From CBDFKF01 sp965248765 (lineage in GTDB: Bacteria; Pseudomonadota; Alphaproteobacteria; VGEJ01): a DNA stretch of 64,000 nt. The first letter of the stretch is position 1, and each line of letters opens with the position of its first letter. The stretch spans positions 496,001-560,000 of the forward strand of contig CBDFKF010000002.1 in assembly GCA_965248765.1 (NCBI GenBank). Reading direction: 5' to 3'. Positions 24,991-33,429 of this stretch are shown in pieces. The translations under genes were made by a program, and so were the position numbers. The notes under the pieces are model-generated. The model was not told the DNA's origin. It saw nothing but the letters and a program-made list of their open reading frames with translations, and did no database searches.

Positions 24991-25374
24991 ATGAGCCGCC
25001 GGCCGGCGGAGCACCGCACCCAGCACGCGGTGATGGCGACTGCGAGCGAATGGGCGCGCATTCGCGAACTGGCGGCGGACGTGGGCATGGATATCTCGCG
25101 CTATATCGTGCACCGGGCAACCGTGCCGGACCCGCTGCCGGATACGGTTCTGCGCCGCGCGGTACGCGAGCTTCTGCTGCTCGCCAGGATCGAGGAACAG
25201 CGGATGGCCGATGTGGGGCTGGAGGACCGCTGGAAGGCGCTCGGCGATGCCGTCGATACGTGGCTCGACCGGGAGGGCATGCTCGACCGGCTGACCGATC
25301 ACGGCGCCGCCGAACGCTGGCGGGCGGTCTCAGGCAGCACCGATCCCGAGGGTGGCCCCGCGCCGCGGTCCTGA
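24991..25374 (+). CDS. RHH-type relaxosome (MobC/Arc-like) protein 1, module A
   Basis: 127 residues. The N-terminal strand-helix-helix pattern RTQHAVMATASEWARIRELAADVGMDISRYIVHRAT is typical of ribbon-helix-helix relaxosome proteins. A conserved tail PDTVLRRAVRELLLLARIEEQRM and WLDREGMLDRLTDHGAAERW follows. It is the clear paralogue of the protein encoded at 39223-39594, and a truncated relative is at 31609-31848. It would bind oriT DNA as a dimer and assist a relaxase. It is three bases upstream of the next RHH gene. Confidence 0.72.
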   Translation: MSRRPAEHRTQHAVMATASEWARIRELAADVGMDISRYIVHRATVPDPLPDTVLRRAVRELLLLARIEEQRMADVGLEDRWKALGDAVDTWLDREGMLDRLTDHGAAERWRAVSGSTDPEGGPAPRS

Positions 25375-25377
25375 GCG

Positions 25378-25698
25378 ATGGCGAGCGTGGTGCGCCGCAC
25401 GCTACGCTGCAGCCGAGCCGAGAGGGCCGAGATCAGGGATCGCGCGGCCGCGCTCGGCATGCATGTCTCGGGATACCTGGTTGCCTGCGCGCTGCACGAG
25501 GACGCGGGCGGGCCGCGCCGTGACGAGCCGCGGCTGGTGCTGTCGGAAGAACAGCAGCGGACCCTGTACGAGCGGGTGGAGGAGATGGACCGGGTGCGCC
25601 GCGCGCTGGGCGAGTCGCTTTCGGGATCGAAGCTCTCGGTATTCGGGGCGATCGCCTTCATACAGCGCGCGGTCCAGTCGCGCCGGGAGGGCAAGTGA
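25378..25698 (+). CDS. RHH-like relaxosome protein 2, module A
   Basis: 106 residues: VRRTLRCSRAERAEIRDRAAALGMHVSGYLVACAL resembles an RHH fold, followed by LVLSEEQQRTLYERVEEMDRVRRAL and a C-terminal helix SKLSVFGAIAFIQRAVQ. It corresponds in place and pattern to the second gene of module B (39591-39902, RRRQRSLHCNPAAQAMIRGR...LLSAISVLARERA). Its stop codon overlaps the start of the third gene, indicating one operon. Confidence 0.68.
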   Translation: MASVVRRTLRCSRAERAEIRDRAAALGMHVSGYLVACALHEDAGGPRRDEPRLVLSEEQQRTLYERVEEMDRVRRALGESLSGSKLSVFGAIAFIQRAVQSRREGK

Positions 25699-25904
25699 TG
25701 GCGGAGCGGCGCGCGACACCCCGGGCGCGGCTTGCGATCTCGTGCCAGGAGGCGGAGTGGGAACGGATCCGCGAGGTCGCGGATCTGCGCGGCATGTCGA
25801 TCAACGATCACGTGATCTCGGCCGGGCTGAACGTGGAGCTCGATCCCGCGCAGACGGACGCGCCGGCTTTAGCGCTGAGCGAGGCGGAACAGCGCCGGCT
25901 GCTA
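25698..25904 (+). pseudogene. RHH-like relaxosome protein 3, module A, truncated
   Basis: It starts MAERRATPRARLAISCQEAEWERIREVADLRGMSINDHVISAGL and runs to about ALALSEAEQRRLL. It then changes abruptly to sequence copied from an RHH protein 1 gene, out of frame. By position and motif it matches the third gene of module B (39899-40387). Only the first 69 residues or so are retained. Confidence 0.65.
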
Positions 25905-26049
25905 GGAGGATGCCAGCGGGCACCGCCAGCGCGCGGTGATGGCGACCGATGCGGAGTGGGAACGGATCGGCCGGGCGGCCGCGGCGAGCGGCATGGATCT
26001 GTCGCGCTTCGTGATCCATCGTGCGCTGGATCGGGACCCTCTGGCGCCG
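25905..26049 (+). repeat. 145-bp duplicate of the 5' part of the module B RHH gene 1
   Basis: It is identical to 39237-39381 except for one base (25922 A versus 39254 G). It encodes RQRAVMATDAEWERIGRAAAA and HRALDRDPLAP in the frame of the original gene, but lies inside another open frame here. The copy ends sharply at CTGGCGCCG. Confidence 0.9.
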
Positions 26050-26335
26050 TCACCTTGTTCGAGACCGACGTGGTCACCGCACCCGAGATCGCCGGCCAGG
26101 AGCTGATCGGCGTCAACGACCGGGAGACCGCCGTTACCACGAACGACGCCGGCGAGGAAGTCACGGTGACCGATGAAGGCTGGATCGGTCCCTTCACGGC
26201 CAATCCGGCCGGCACCGAAGCCACTGGGATCGGCATCGATGTGGTGATGCCCCGCGGGCTCTATTACGCGGCCGACGACGGCAGCCTCGAAGCCCGCACC
26301 GTCGAATGGGAGGTCAAGGCCCGGGCCGTGGATCG
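26050..26335 (+). pseudogene. Phage tail-tip (TipJ/J-like) protein fragment
   Basis: In one frame: VTLFETDVVTAPEIAGQELI, GWIGPFTANPAGTEATGIGIDVVMPRGLYYAADDGSLEARTVEWEVKARAVD. The PRGLYY..DDG.L..RTV..EV.AR.VD pattern is that of central tail proteins (J-like) of siphophages. Both ends join unrelated sequence. Identification rests on this pattern only. Confidence 0.45.
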
Positions 26336-26375
26336 AACGCCAGTCCGCCGAACAAGAGAAACAAGGAGAAAAGTA

Positions 26376-26510
26376 ATGCCGGGGACGAATGCCGATGTTC
26401 AGGGTCTCGGCGGCTTCGTCTGGTCGATCGCGGAGATTCTACGCGGCGATTTCAAGCAGTTCGAATATGGCAAGGTCATTCTGCCGTTCATCGTGCTCCG
26501 CCGTCTCGAG
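26376..26510 (+). pseudogene. hsdM: Type I restriction-modification methylase HsdM, N-terminal 45 residues
   Basis: ATG 26376 follows AAGGAGA. The peptide LGGFVWSIAEILRGDFKQFEYGKVILPFIVLRRLE is the signature HsdM N-terminal domain. After RRLE the frame carries unrelated residues (YRCLALRAIGERFLEIAAGK...RNFIATSLVAA) up to 26660, of unknown origin. The methylase catalytic motifs are absent. The 3' part of an hsdR gene is at 48589-49612, possibly from the same locus before rearrangement. Confidence 0.8.
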
Positions 26511-26660
26511 TACCGCTGCCTAGCGCTGCGCGCGATCGGCGAGAGGTTTCTGGAGATCGCTGCCGGCAAGCCGCCCTGGCAGCAGAACCACGCCGCAAAA
26601 TGGGAGTCGGGGACGTTTGAACATCGTAACTTCATAGCGACAAGTCTGGTGGCGGCATGA

Positions 26661-26853
26661 CCGGTTCATAGTGATCGGCCTCACTACCGACCAAGTTCCG
26701 TTGAACTACACGAGGAAGTCCAGAATGTCGACGTACGTGAGGCATTGCGGGTGATCAGAGGAATGGCCAGCGACAAGCAACAAGAGCTTGTCGGCGAATT
26801 GCGCCGACGCTTTCTGAACCGCTCCGGGTTTGTCGGAGGCCATTTTGTTTGAG
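26661..26853 (+). other. Fragmentary coding sequence, origin unknown
   Basis: Frame 26697-26851 reads VELHEEVQNVDVREALRVIRGMASDKQQELVGELRRRF...GGHFV and stops. It looks like the C-terminal tail of a longer protein, but I cannot assign it. It ends three bases before the IS3 remnant. Confidence 0.3.
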
Positions 26854-27397
26854 TCACGCCGCCATGTCTGACTGCTTCATCATGGCGTAGTGGCGTTCCT
26901 CGGCTTCGGCCGGCGGGATGTTTCCGATGGGCTCCAGGAGCCGCCGGTTGTTGAACCAATTCACCCATTCCAGAGTAGCGAACTCGACGGCCTCGAATGA
27001 GCGCCACGGCCCGCGCCGGTGAATGACCTCGGCTTTGTAAAGACCATTGATGGTCTCGGCCAGAGCATTGTCATAAGAGTCGCCGACGCTGCCCACCGAG
27101 GGTTCGATGCCCGCTTCCGCCAGGTGCTCGGTATATTTGATCGAGACATATTGGCTCCCTCTATCGCTGTGATGGATCAGCCCACCGCGATGGACGGGTC
27201 GCCGCGCATGAAGCGCTTGTTCCAGGGCATCGACAACAAAGCCGGCATGGGCTGTCCGGCTCACCCGCCAGCCGACGATGCGGCGGGCATAGGCGTCGAT
27301 GACAAAGGCGACATGGACGAAGCCTGCCCAAGTGGCCACGTAGGTAAAGTCCGAGACCCACAGCCTGTTCGGTACCGGAGCGCGGAACTGGCGATTG
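26854..27397 (-). pseudogene. IS3-family transposase OrfB, C-terminal part, truncated by another IS3 element
   Basis: It begins (5' truncated) at RQFRAPVPNRLWVSDFTYVATWAGFVHVAFVIDAYARRIVGW and contains LIHHSDRGSQYVSI and GDSYDNALAETINGLYKAEVIH, the second Asp and the Glu of the DDE core. It ends MMKQSDMAA. The N-terminal third is replaced by the element starting at 27398, and does not reappear beyond that element's other end. Confidence 0.85.
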
Positions 27398-27449
27398 GAG
27401 TTCCCCCGGTTTGATGGACACCTTTTGACTGAGAGAGGAGAGTGTCCCG

Positions 27450-27759
27450 ATGCCGAGAACGAGGAACCGGTACCCCGTGGAATTCAGGGATCAGATCGTA
27501 GCGTTGTCCCGGACCGGAGGTAGCGTGGAAGATGGCCAGGGAGTTCGAGCCGTGCGCGGCGACGATCCATGGCTGGATCAAGCAGGCTGAACGCGATGGC
27601 GGCGGCCGCATCGACGGTCTTAGCAGCGACGAGCGCGAAGAGCTACGTCGGCTTCGCCGGGAGAACCGCCAGCTTCGTCAGGAGAGAGATATCCTGGCAA
27701 AGGCCGCAGCCTGGTTCGCTCAGAGCGACGTGACGTCGTCTCGGTCTTCGAGTTCATGA
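27450..27759 (+). pseudogene. IS3 OrfA (helix-turn-helix), frameshifted
   Basis: The start MPRTRNRYPVEFRDQIVALSRTGGS is in one frame. The continuation AREFEPCAATIHGWIKQAE...LRRLRRENRQLRQERDILAKAAAWFA, with its leucine-zipper-like stretch, is in another. The indel lies near 27515-27530. The product is normally needed for end binding. Confidence 0.75.
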
Positions 27760-28619
27760 CGGCGAACCAGGCCATGTTCCCGCTGGCAACGATGTGCAAA
27801 TCGTTCGGCGTCTCCCGCGCCGGATATTATGCGTGGCTCCGGCGTGAGCCGAGCGCCCGTTGCCGCGCCGATGTGGAGTTGAGCGTTCGCATCAAGGCGA
27901 TCCACAAGGCTTCGAAAGAGCCCTATGGGGCTCCGCGCATCCACGCCGAACTCCTCGATGAAGGGATCCGGCTGGGCCGCAAGCGCGTGGAGCGGTTGAT
28001 GAAAGCGGCCGGTATTGTCGGTGTTAGCCGCCGCAAAGCCGCCCGCACGACCTTCCGAGACGAGCGGGTTCGTCCCGCCAGCGACCTGGTTGACCGGAAC
28101 TTCCATGCCGATGAACCGAACTGGCTCTGGGTCGCCGACATCACCTACGTGCCGACTTGGGCCGGGTTCCTGTACCTCGCCGTGGTACTGGATGCCTTCT
28201 CACGGCGGATCGTCGGCTGGGCGATGGGCCACGATCTGAAAACCCAGCTCGTGCTCGATGCCCTCAACATGGCGCTGACGCAGCGGCGTCCCGTCGGCGT
28301 GATCCATCACTCCGACCAGGGGTCGCAGTACACCTCGATCGCCTTCGGCCTGCGTTGCAAGGAAGCCGGTGTGCGGCCATCAATGGGCTCGGTTGGCGAT
28401 GCCTACGACAATGCAATGTGCGAGAGTTTCTTCGCCACCCTCGAATGCGAGTTGCTCGACCGGCGGAAGTTCCGGACCAAGGCGGAGGCCCGCATGGCCG
28501 TCTTCCAGTTCATCGAGGGCTGGTACAATCCGGGGCGGCGGCATTCCGCGCTCGGATACAAGTCGCCCGTCAACTACGAGAGACAAGCCCGTGAGCAGCT
28601 GGAGTCTGTAAGCCCGTAA
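27756..28619 (+). CDS. IS3-family transposase OrfB
   Basis: 287 residues. HTH_21-like start (MCKSFGVSRAGYYAWLRR, KEPYGAPRIHAELLDEG) and an rve integrase core with WLWVADITYVPTWAGFLYLAVVLDAFSRRIVGWAM, VIHHSDQGSQYTSIAF and GDAYDNAMCESFFATLECELLDR. All three DDE acids are present. The C-terminus GYKSPVNYER is standard. It overlaps the end of orfA, as expected for a -1 frameshift fusion. Confidence 0.9.
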   Translation: MTANQAMFPLATMCKSFGVSRAGYYAWLRREPSARCRADVELSVRIKAIHKASKEPYGAPRIHAELLDEGIRLGRKRVERLMKAAGIVGVSRRKAARTTFRDERVRPASDLVDRNFHADEPNWLWVADITYVPTWAGFLYLAVVLDAFSRRIVGWAMGHDLKTQLVLDALNMALTQRRPVGVIHHSDQGSQYTSIAFGLRCKEAGVRPSMGSVGDAYDNAMCESFFATLECELLDRRKFRTKAEARMAVFQFIEGWYNPGRRHSALGYKSPVNYERQAREQLESVSP

Positions 28620-28645
28620 CTGTCCACAAAACCGGGGGAACTCCA

Positions 28646-28857
28646 ACTCCAGACATGCACCGTCTGGTCCAACTGGACCGCCTCGCCGCGGCGGTGTGAC
28701 AATACTCCGAGTAGGAGATCGCCTGGGCACGGTCTTGAAGCGGAAATAGCTCAATTGGAGCCCGGAAAACTCCCGGAAATCCCGGTGCCAGCATGGCCGC
28801 AGACGGCCACAGCCCGTTTAACCAATCATCCTCTGTCAAATCGCGAATTCTAGCCGG
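28646..28857. other. Unassigned spacer between the IS3 element and IS1182 remnant
   Basis: 212 bases. No frame gives a recognisable peptide and no repeat of the neighbouring elements is visible. Confidence 0.4.
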
Positions 28858-28989
28858 GATAACCCGGTCCGTTTCATCGACGCCTTTGTGGATGGTTTGG
28901 ACTTGGCGGCCGCTGGTTTCGAGCGCGCCGCGCCGAAGGCGACGGGTCGTCCCGGCTACGATCCGGCGGTCCTGCTGAAGCTTTACGCC
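28858..28989 (+). pseudogene. IS1182-family transposase, N-terminal fragment
   Basis: DNPVRFIDAFVDGLDLAAAGFERAAPKATGRPGYDPAVLLKLYA matches the well-conserved N-terminal DUF772 region of IS1182-type transposases. It ends at the junction with IS66 sequence. Confidence 0.75.
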
Positions 28990-28991
28990 GT

Positions 28992-29172
28992 AAAAACTAT
29001 CTGTTCATGGGCTCGGCCGCGGGCGGCAGGGCCGCCGCCATCGCCTACACCCTGATCGAGACCGCCAAGCTCAACGACGTCGACCCACAGGCGTGGCTCA
29101 CCCAGGTCCTCGACCGCATCCCCGATTACAAAATCACCGCATCGACGAACTGCTCCCCTGGAACTGCTCCAC
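28992..29172 (+). pseudogene. IS66-family transposase (TnpC), C-terminal fragment
   Basis: KNYLFMGSAAGGRAAAIAYTLIETAKLNDVDPQAWLTQVLDRIPDYKI is the conserved IS66 C-terminus. IDELLPWN then follows only after a one-base shift near 29135. The downstream GGACGCTTACCG resembles an IS66 end. It is fused directly to the IS1182 fragment. Confidence 0.78.
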
Positions 29173-29331
29173 CGCAGCAGATCCGCAACCGATCACCTGA
29201 TCGCGCCGGGGCGGTGAGACCGGACGCTTACCGAGAATCCATGCCTTCGCCGCATGCGGACAGCCAGAACATCACTTTTCTTGGACTCCTAAGCAGTCTT
29301 TCCTTTTGCCCGAAACCGATTTCACATTCCA

Positions 29332-29751
29332 TCAGTCTCCATCTCCCGCTTCCTGACGCACGACGCCTGCATACGCACCTTCTGCTGGCGAGAGCACCTC
29401 CGAGCGCTCCGGCCGTTGCGCCGTGCCTCCAAATCGCCGAGTAGCGGTTGCAGAGCCACCATAGCCGGTCCGGACGTAGTGGCCGAGACCGCGCCTCATT
29501 TCATTGCTGTCTCCTGACCGGGCGTACTCGCCGAGAGCCCGACGCGCGCCACGGAATCGCCCTGCCGGAGCCAGCGGCGCCGTTGCCGGCGCGGGCGATG
29601 GCACGTTCGGCTCCGGGGACGCAGGCTCATCGGGCGCCCCCTCGTCGCCCGGCCCCGGTTCCTGCGCATCTTCGGCAGGCGGGTCGGGGGTCCAGGACGG
29701 CACCATTGGCACTCCGCCACCCGGCCCTCCACTAGATTGTGACGTTCCCAT
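29332..29751 (-). pseudogene. qatB: QatB-like protein of a Qat anti-phage locus, frameshifted and truncated
   Basis: It starts MGTSQSSGGPGGGVPMVPSW, followed by a Pro/Glu-rich linker and GARRALGEYARSGDSNEMRRGLGHYVRTGYGGSATATRRFGGTA. Up to there it fits the QatB-type partner of KAP NTPases. Near 29425 the expected continuation (TAGALGGALAS) moves to another frame, and coding sense is then lost; the frame ends at 29332. The start lies 20 bases inside the qatA 3' end, as in an overlapping operon. The QueC-like qatC and TatD-like qatD that complete Qat systems are absent; IS66 debris is in their place. Confidence 0.65.
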
Positions 29752-31600
29752 TTTCCCTCCGCTTCTTTATTGCGTTCTTTACGGGCCTTGAGACTTGCTT
29801 GTTACCCCAGGTGTCGAACACATCCTTTGCCCAGGCGTGGTCACCGATCTTTGGGACGATGTTTGCCTTGATTTGCGTGGCAGGACGCTCACCGAGGAAG
29901 GCAGCCAACCGGATACCTTGTGGAGGATCAGCTTCCGCGACGACCAGACACGCTTCGAGCACTGCAGGAACGCCCCATTCTTGCTCCTGCCGTGCCCTAT
30001 CGAGCAGACGATCCATGATCACAGTCATCTCGGTGCGAGGCACGACGACCAAGCGTTTCTTCAGGCTCGCCGCCATCTCAGGATACCCAAGCAGCGCTGT
30101 CAGAAGCTCGGCCGCCTCTGACGACAACCGATCCTCCGGCGTAATCAGCGGCACGTGCTCCCTGCTCACGTACAGCGCGCCGCGGAGATCGGTGTCTGCG
30201 AGCGCCGGTGGCAATGTCAGCCATTCCATGAAAAATGGATCGTCTAAGGGGGCCGGCGGCTCCACGTTCTGACCGGCCGTTATCTTTTCCTCCCATTCAG
30301 CCAGGAATGTGGGTTTGCCGGTCTCGCTTGCGCCAACCTTCGCCATCAGCTCAGCAAACGCTTGGGGGCTGCCGAGGCGCTCAAACAGCAGCAACTTCGC
30401 CAAAACCGCCTCGTCAACACCGACGCCCTGCGCGTCTGAAATCGCCATACGGATGGCCAGCGCGTTTAGGAAGCGCTTGATCAGCCTTGGGTTGCCGAGA
30501 ATACCCGACGCAGCCGTCATCATCGGCGCGAGCCGATCTGCAGTATCGAAGCGGCCGATCAGTTCTGCGGGGAACCCATCGTGGAGGCTCTGGACAAAGG
30601 CCCGGTCCACCCGCTTACCCTGCCATGTCTGGCGCAGCTGCGCGCAGACACCGGCCCGGATTTTCTCTTTCACGGCAACTTCAAGGCTGCTGTTTTGTAC
30701 GAACAGTAACATCATGTACGCACGAACCTCCTGTGTACCGAGCGGTGGCACCCGAATCGGCACCTGGATCAGCTTGTCGAAGTAACTCGTAATCAGCAGA
30801 TCATCCGGCACGCCCTCAAAATGCCGGCGGACCGCATGTCTGATCATGTCGTTATCGGCAGCAATCACGAACGCGGTATTTTTCAGGAACAGGAAGAGCC
30901 GGATCGCTTCAAGTGTCGAGATGGTGGTTTCCGGAAGGCAACGGTCGAGATCATCGATCAGCACGACCAGGGTGACACCGAGTTCCTCCAAGGTCTCCTC
31001 GAAGGTGTCTCGTAGCGCCTGAATCTCCTTGGGCGGGGACGTTTCCTCCGTTGAGTTGAAGAGGCCCTTGGCCGCTTTGCCCGTCTCCCCGGCCTTAACC
31101 TGGGCGGTCTCAATCAGTTTCGCATCAGGTCCCCCGGACGCGAAGCGCTGCCCGAGACCCCAAAGGTCCCCGATCAGTCCCGTAGGCGGTAGCCCCAACG
31201 ACATCGCGACCGTCGAGCCTGCGACCAGCTTGGCTGCCCGAAGCCAATTTACCCGCTTCAGCAGCGCCTTTGCCTTGTCGACCGCCTTCTCACGCGTATT
31301 CGCCTCCTCTTCGAGTTTCGTCGCGATCACATCCATCAGCGCAGCACGCGCATCGTCATAGCCCTGATAAAGCCAAGCGTTGAACTCGACGAAAACGAAC
31401 TCGCGCTCATCTTCCTTGCGCGGAAGTGCGCCGAGAGAAGCCCGCGTCAACTTGATCATCGACGACTTACCAGCGCCCCAAGCGCCAGACACCCCGATCG
31501 AGATCGGGCGGCCACGAGCCTGAACGATAATCTCCGCTACTGAGTCCGCGACGCCGGAGAAGTTCAGAAAGTCGTGTTCAGTCTCGTTATCAGGCCACAT
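29732..31600 (-). CDS. qatA: QatA-like KAP-family P-loop NTPase
   Basis: 622 residues from MWPDNETEHDFLNFSGVADS. The P-loop is GVSGAWGAGKSSMIKL (about residues 35-50), with FVEFNAWLYQGYDDARAALM after it. The hydrophobic KAP insertion lies near AAKLVAGSTVAMSLGLPPTGLIGDLWGLG. Walker B is TLVVLIDDLDRCLPETTISTLEAIRLFLF, followed by AFVIAADNDMIRHAV. It is the NTPase of the four-gene Qat defence system and may be intact, but its partners are lost, so activity is doubtful. An RHH gene remnant ends eight bases upstream of its start, suggesting insertion into a mobilization cluster. Confidence 0.75.
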   Translation of the reverse strand: MWPDNETEHDFLNFSGVADSVAEIIVQARGRPISIGVSGAWGAGKSSMIKLTRASLGALPRKEDEREFVFVEFNAWLYQGYDDARAALMDVIATKLEEEANTREKAVDKAKALLKRVNWLRAAKLVAGSTVAMSLGLPPTGLIGDLWGLGQRFASGGPDAKLIETAQVKAGETGKAAKGLFNSTEETSPPKEIQALRDTFEETLEELGVTLVVLIDDLDRCLPETTISTLEAIRLFLFLKNTAFVIAADNDMIRHAVRRHFEGVPDDLLITSYFDKLIQVPIRVPPLGTQEVRAYMMLLFVQNSSLEVAVKEKIRAGVCAQLRQTWQGKRVDRAFVQSLHDGFPAELIGRFDTADRLAPMMTAASGILGNPRLIKRFLNALAIRMAISDAQGVGVDEAVLAKLLLFERLGSPQAFAELMAKVGASETGKPTFLAEWEEKITAGQNVEPPAPLDDPFFMEWLTLPPALADTDLRGALYVSREHVPLITPEDRLSSEAAELLTALLGYPEMAASLKKRLVVVPRTEMTVIMDRLLDRARQEQEWGVPAVLEACLVVAEADPPQGIRLAAFLGERPATQIKANIVPKIGDHAWAKDVFDTWGNKQVSRPVKNAIKKRRENGNVTI

Positions 31601-31608
31601 GCTGACCA

Positions 31609-31848
31609 GCGGTCCTCCAGCCCCATCTCCGCCATCCGCTGTTCCTCGATCTTGGAGAGCAGCAACAGCTCGCGCACCGCGCGGCGCATAACGGCCGCCG
31701 GCAATGGGTCCGGCATCGTCGCCCGATGCACGATGTATCGCGAGATCTCCATGCCCGACGCCGCCGCAAGTTCCCGGATCCGCGCCCATTCGCTCGCCGT
31801 CGCCTGCACCGCATGCTGGGTGCGGCGCCCCGCCGGTCCCCGGCTCAC
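31609..31848 (-). pseudogene. RHH-type relaxosome protein 1, 3'-truncated copy
   Basis: RTQHAVQATASEWARIRELAAASGMEISRYIVHRATMPDPLPAAVMRRAVRELLLLSKIEEQRMAEMGLEDRW is about 85% identical to the protein at 24991. After EDRW the sequence changes to the region before qatA. The orientation is opposite to modules A and B. It has lost the WLDREGMLDRL tail. Confidence 0.75.
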
Positions 31849-32699
31849 GACACCGCCCCGGGAGCCGCGAGAGGAGGCATCACCCCCCTCAAGGAAGCAT
31901 GAAATTGTCCCTTTGTTCCTATTATATTTCTGATATTATACGTCGTGCAGTGCCCCTGGAATGTGTCACTCTCGTGCATGTCTTCAGCGCCTGTAGTCAA
32001 TTGGTTCTCCGCCCTGTACCCTCCAGTGTGACTGCCTCCACGCGCAGGACATATCAACTTACTTCCTCAAATGCAACTCAACGTCCCTAAAGCCATTCAG
32101 TATGCCAAGGCAGTCTCCGTGCCGACGCCTTGCCAGGGTCCCTAACACACTGTAGAATATTCGTGAAATGGGAGGAAAACGGCGCAGTTCAGATAGTGAC
32201 CCACTGTCGTCGAGCAAATAGGTGTTCTACACCACGTCCCGGGACACGATCGGTAGCGATCACAGCGCAATTGCGAGCCCGAGGCTCGCCGCGACGATCG
32301 GTAACCACCGGAAGAATGACTTAGACGCACCCATCATGACCTCGTCTGACCCATGTGCTTTGCAACTTAGTAAGCAAGAATCAGGCCAGAAGGAACATTG
32401 GTGTAATATCAGTGAGTTACGTCTAGTCCGAGGTGACCTGTGCGGAGAAAGTGTAAAGAGAACCGACACCCGTTTGGCCGACCCGATCCAACACCGGACC
32501 GTCTGGTTCGTTGATTCGCTAAATTCTTCAATAGCTTAAGAGCCGACGGCCGGTCGAAGGGCGCTGTAAAGAATCCTGACACCAGCGGCCGGGACCGCTG
32601 CTAAGTCCCTGACGCGGAACAATATTGCCCGTCGCCAGTGATCCAGGGAGACCGCCGTGACACAGGCCGGATGCCTGCGCTGGGAGGGATGGGCCGGAG
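31849..32699. other. 851-base region with no supportable gene
   Basis: It is A/T-richer in its left half (ATAATATCAGAAATATAATAGG on the minus strand). Short frames lack ribosome-binding sites and domains. It marks the right edge of the mosaic before chromosomal genes resume. It could contain promoter or origin-of-transfer sequence for the truncated RHH gene, but nothing specific can be named. Confidence 0.4.
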
Positions 32700-33410
32700 C
32701 TAAGCCGCGACCATCGTCATGAGCCGTTCGGCGAGCTGCGGCGCCATGCCTTTGTCCTCGTGCTTGAAGAAAACGAAGGCCTGGCCCCACGGCTGCTCGG
32801 CGATCGTCCCGGCCCAACGCTCGAGATCGGCATCGCCATAGCCCTCGCGACGTAGCCGGAGATAGCCCCAATCCGCCGTCGCCACCACCGGCGCGGTCGT
32901 GTCAGCATCATCGGTCTCAGCGATGCATAGCGCCGCGCCGCGCGCCTTGAGCGCCGCGAATACGTCGTCCTCGAACCACGTGGGGTGGCGGAACTCGAAG
33001 GTGGTGCGCTGGTCCGCGGGCAGCACCGCGAGGAAGGCCTCGAGGCGTTCGAGGTCCTTCTTCATGTTGGGCGGCAACTGGAACAGGATGGGCCCGAGCT
33101 TGTCCTTGAGGACGGCTGCATTTTCGAGAAAGTAGCCGACCGGCTCGGACGGATCCTTGAGACGCTTGCGGTGGGTGATCTGCTGCGAGGCCTTCAGCGC
33201 AAAGCGGAAATCGGCCGGGGTCTTCTGCGCCCAGCCCGTCAGCATCTCGGCCTTGGGCATGCGGTAGAAGGTGTTGTTGATCTCGACCGCCCCCAGCCGC
33301 CCCGCGTAGTAGCCGAGCATCTCTGAATCGGGCAGGTCGTCGGGGTAGAACGGCCCCTTCCACGGCTTGTAGGCGAACCCGCTTGAGCCGGCGAAAATCC
33401 GCACGGTCAC
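32700..33410 (-). CDS. DUF72 domain protein (YecE-like)
   Basis: 236 residues from GTG 33410. It contains RIFAGSSGFAYKPWKGPFYP, YAGRLGAVEINNTFYRMP, FRFALKASQQITHRKRL, GPILFQLPPNMKKDLERLEAFL, FEFRHPTWF and YLRLRREGYGDADL...VFFKHEDKGMAPQLA. These are the conserved blocks of DUF72, a TIM-barrel family of unknown activity found next to DNA-repair and stress genes. It follows the CoA-transferase gene by 19 bases on the same strand. Confidence 0.88.
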   Translation of the reverse strand: MTVRIFAGSSGFAYKPWKGPFYPDDLPDSEMLGYYAGRLGAVEINNTFYRMPKAEMLTGWAQKTPADFRFALKASQQITHRKRLKDPSEPVGYFLENAAVLKDKLGPILFQLPPNMKKDLERLEAFLAVLPADQRTTFEFRHPTWFEDDVFAALKARGAALCIAETDDADTTAPVVATADWGYLRLRREGYGDADLERWAGTIAEQPWGQAFVFFKHEDKGMAPQLAERLMTMVAA

Positions 33411-33429
33411 ATCCCGCGGCGAACCGGTC

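Larger units (their letters stand above)
27398..28645 (+). mobile_element. IS3-family element with near-perfect terminal repeats
   Basis: 1248 bp. The left end TGGAGTTCCCCCGGTTT is mirrored by AAACCGGGGGAACTCCA at the right. Inside are a frameshifted orfA and an intact orfB. The flanking 3-mers differ, so no target duplication is seen, and the interrupted IS3 remnant does not continue on the right. One flank was therefore rearranged after insertion. Confidence 0.88.

Noticed and set aside
32260..32469. Possible small membrane peptide (FFRWLPIVAASLGLAIAL) on the minus strand
   Set aside because: It is too short, with no ribosome-binding site or conserved context; it is more likely chance.
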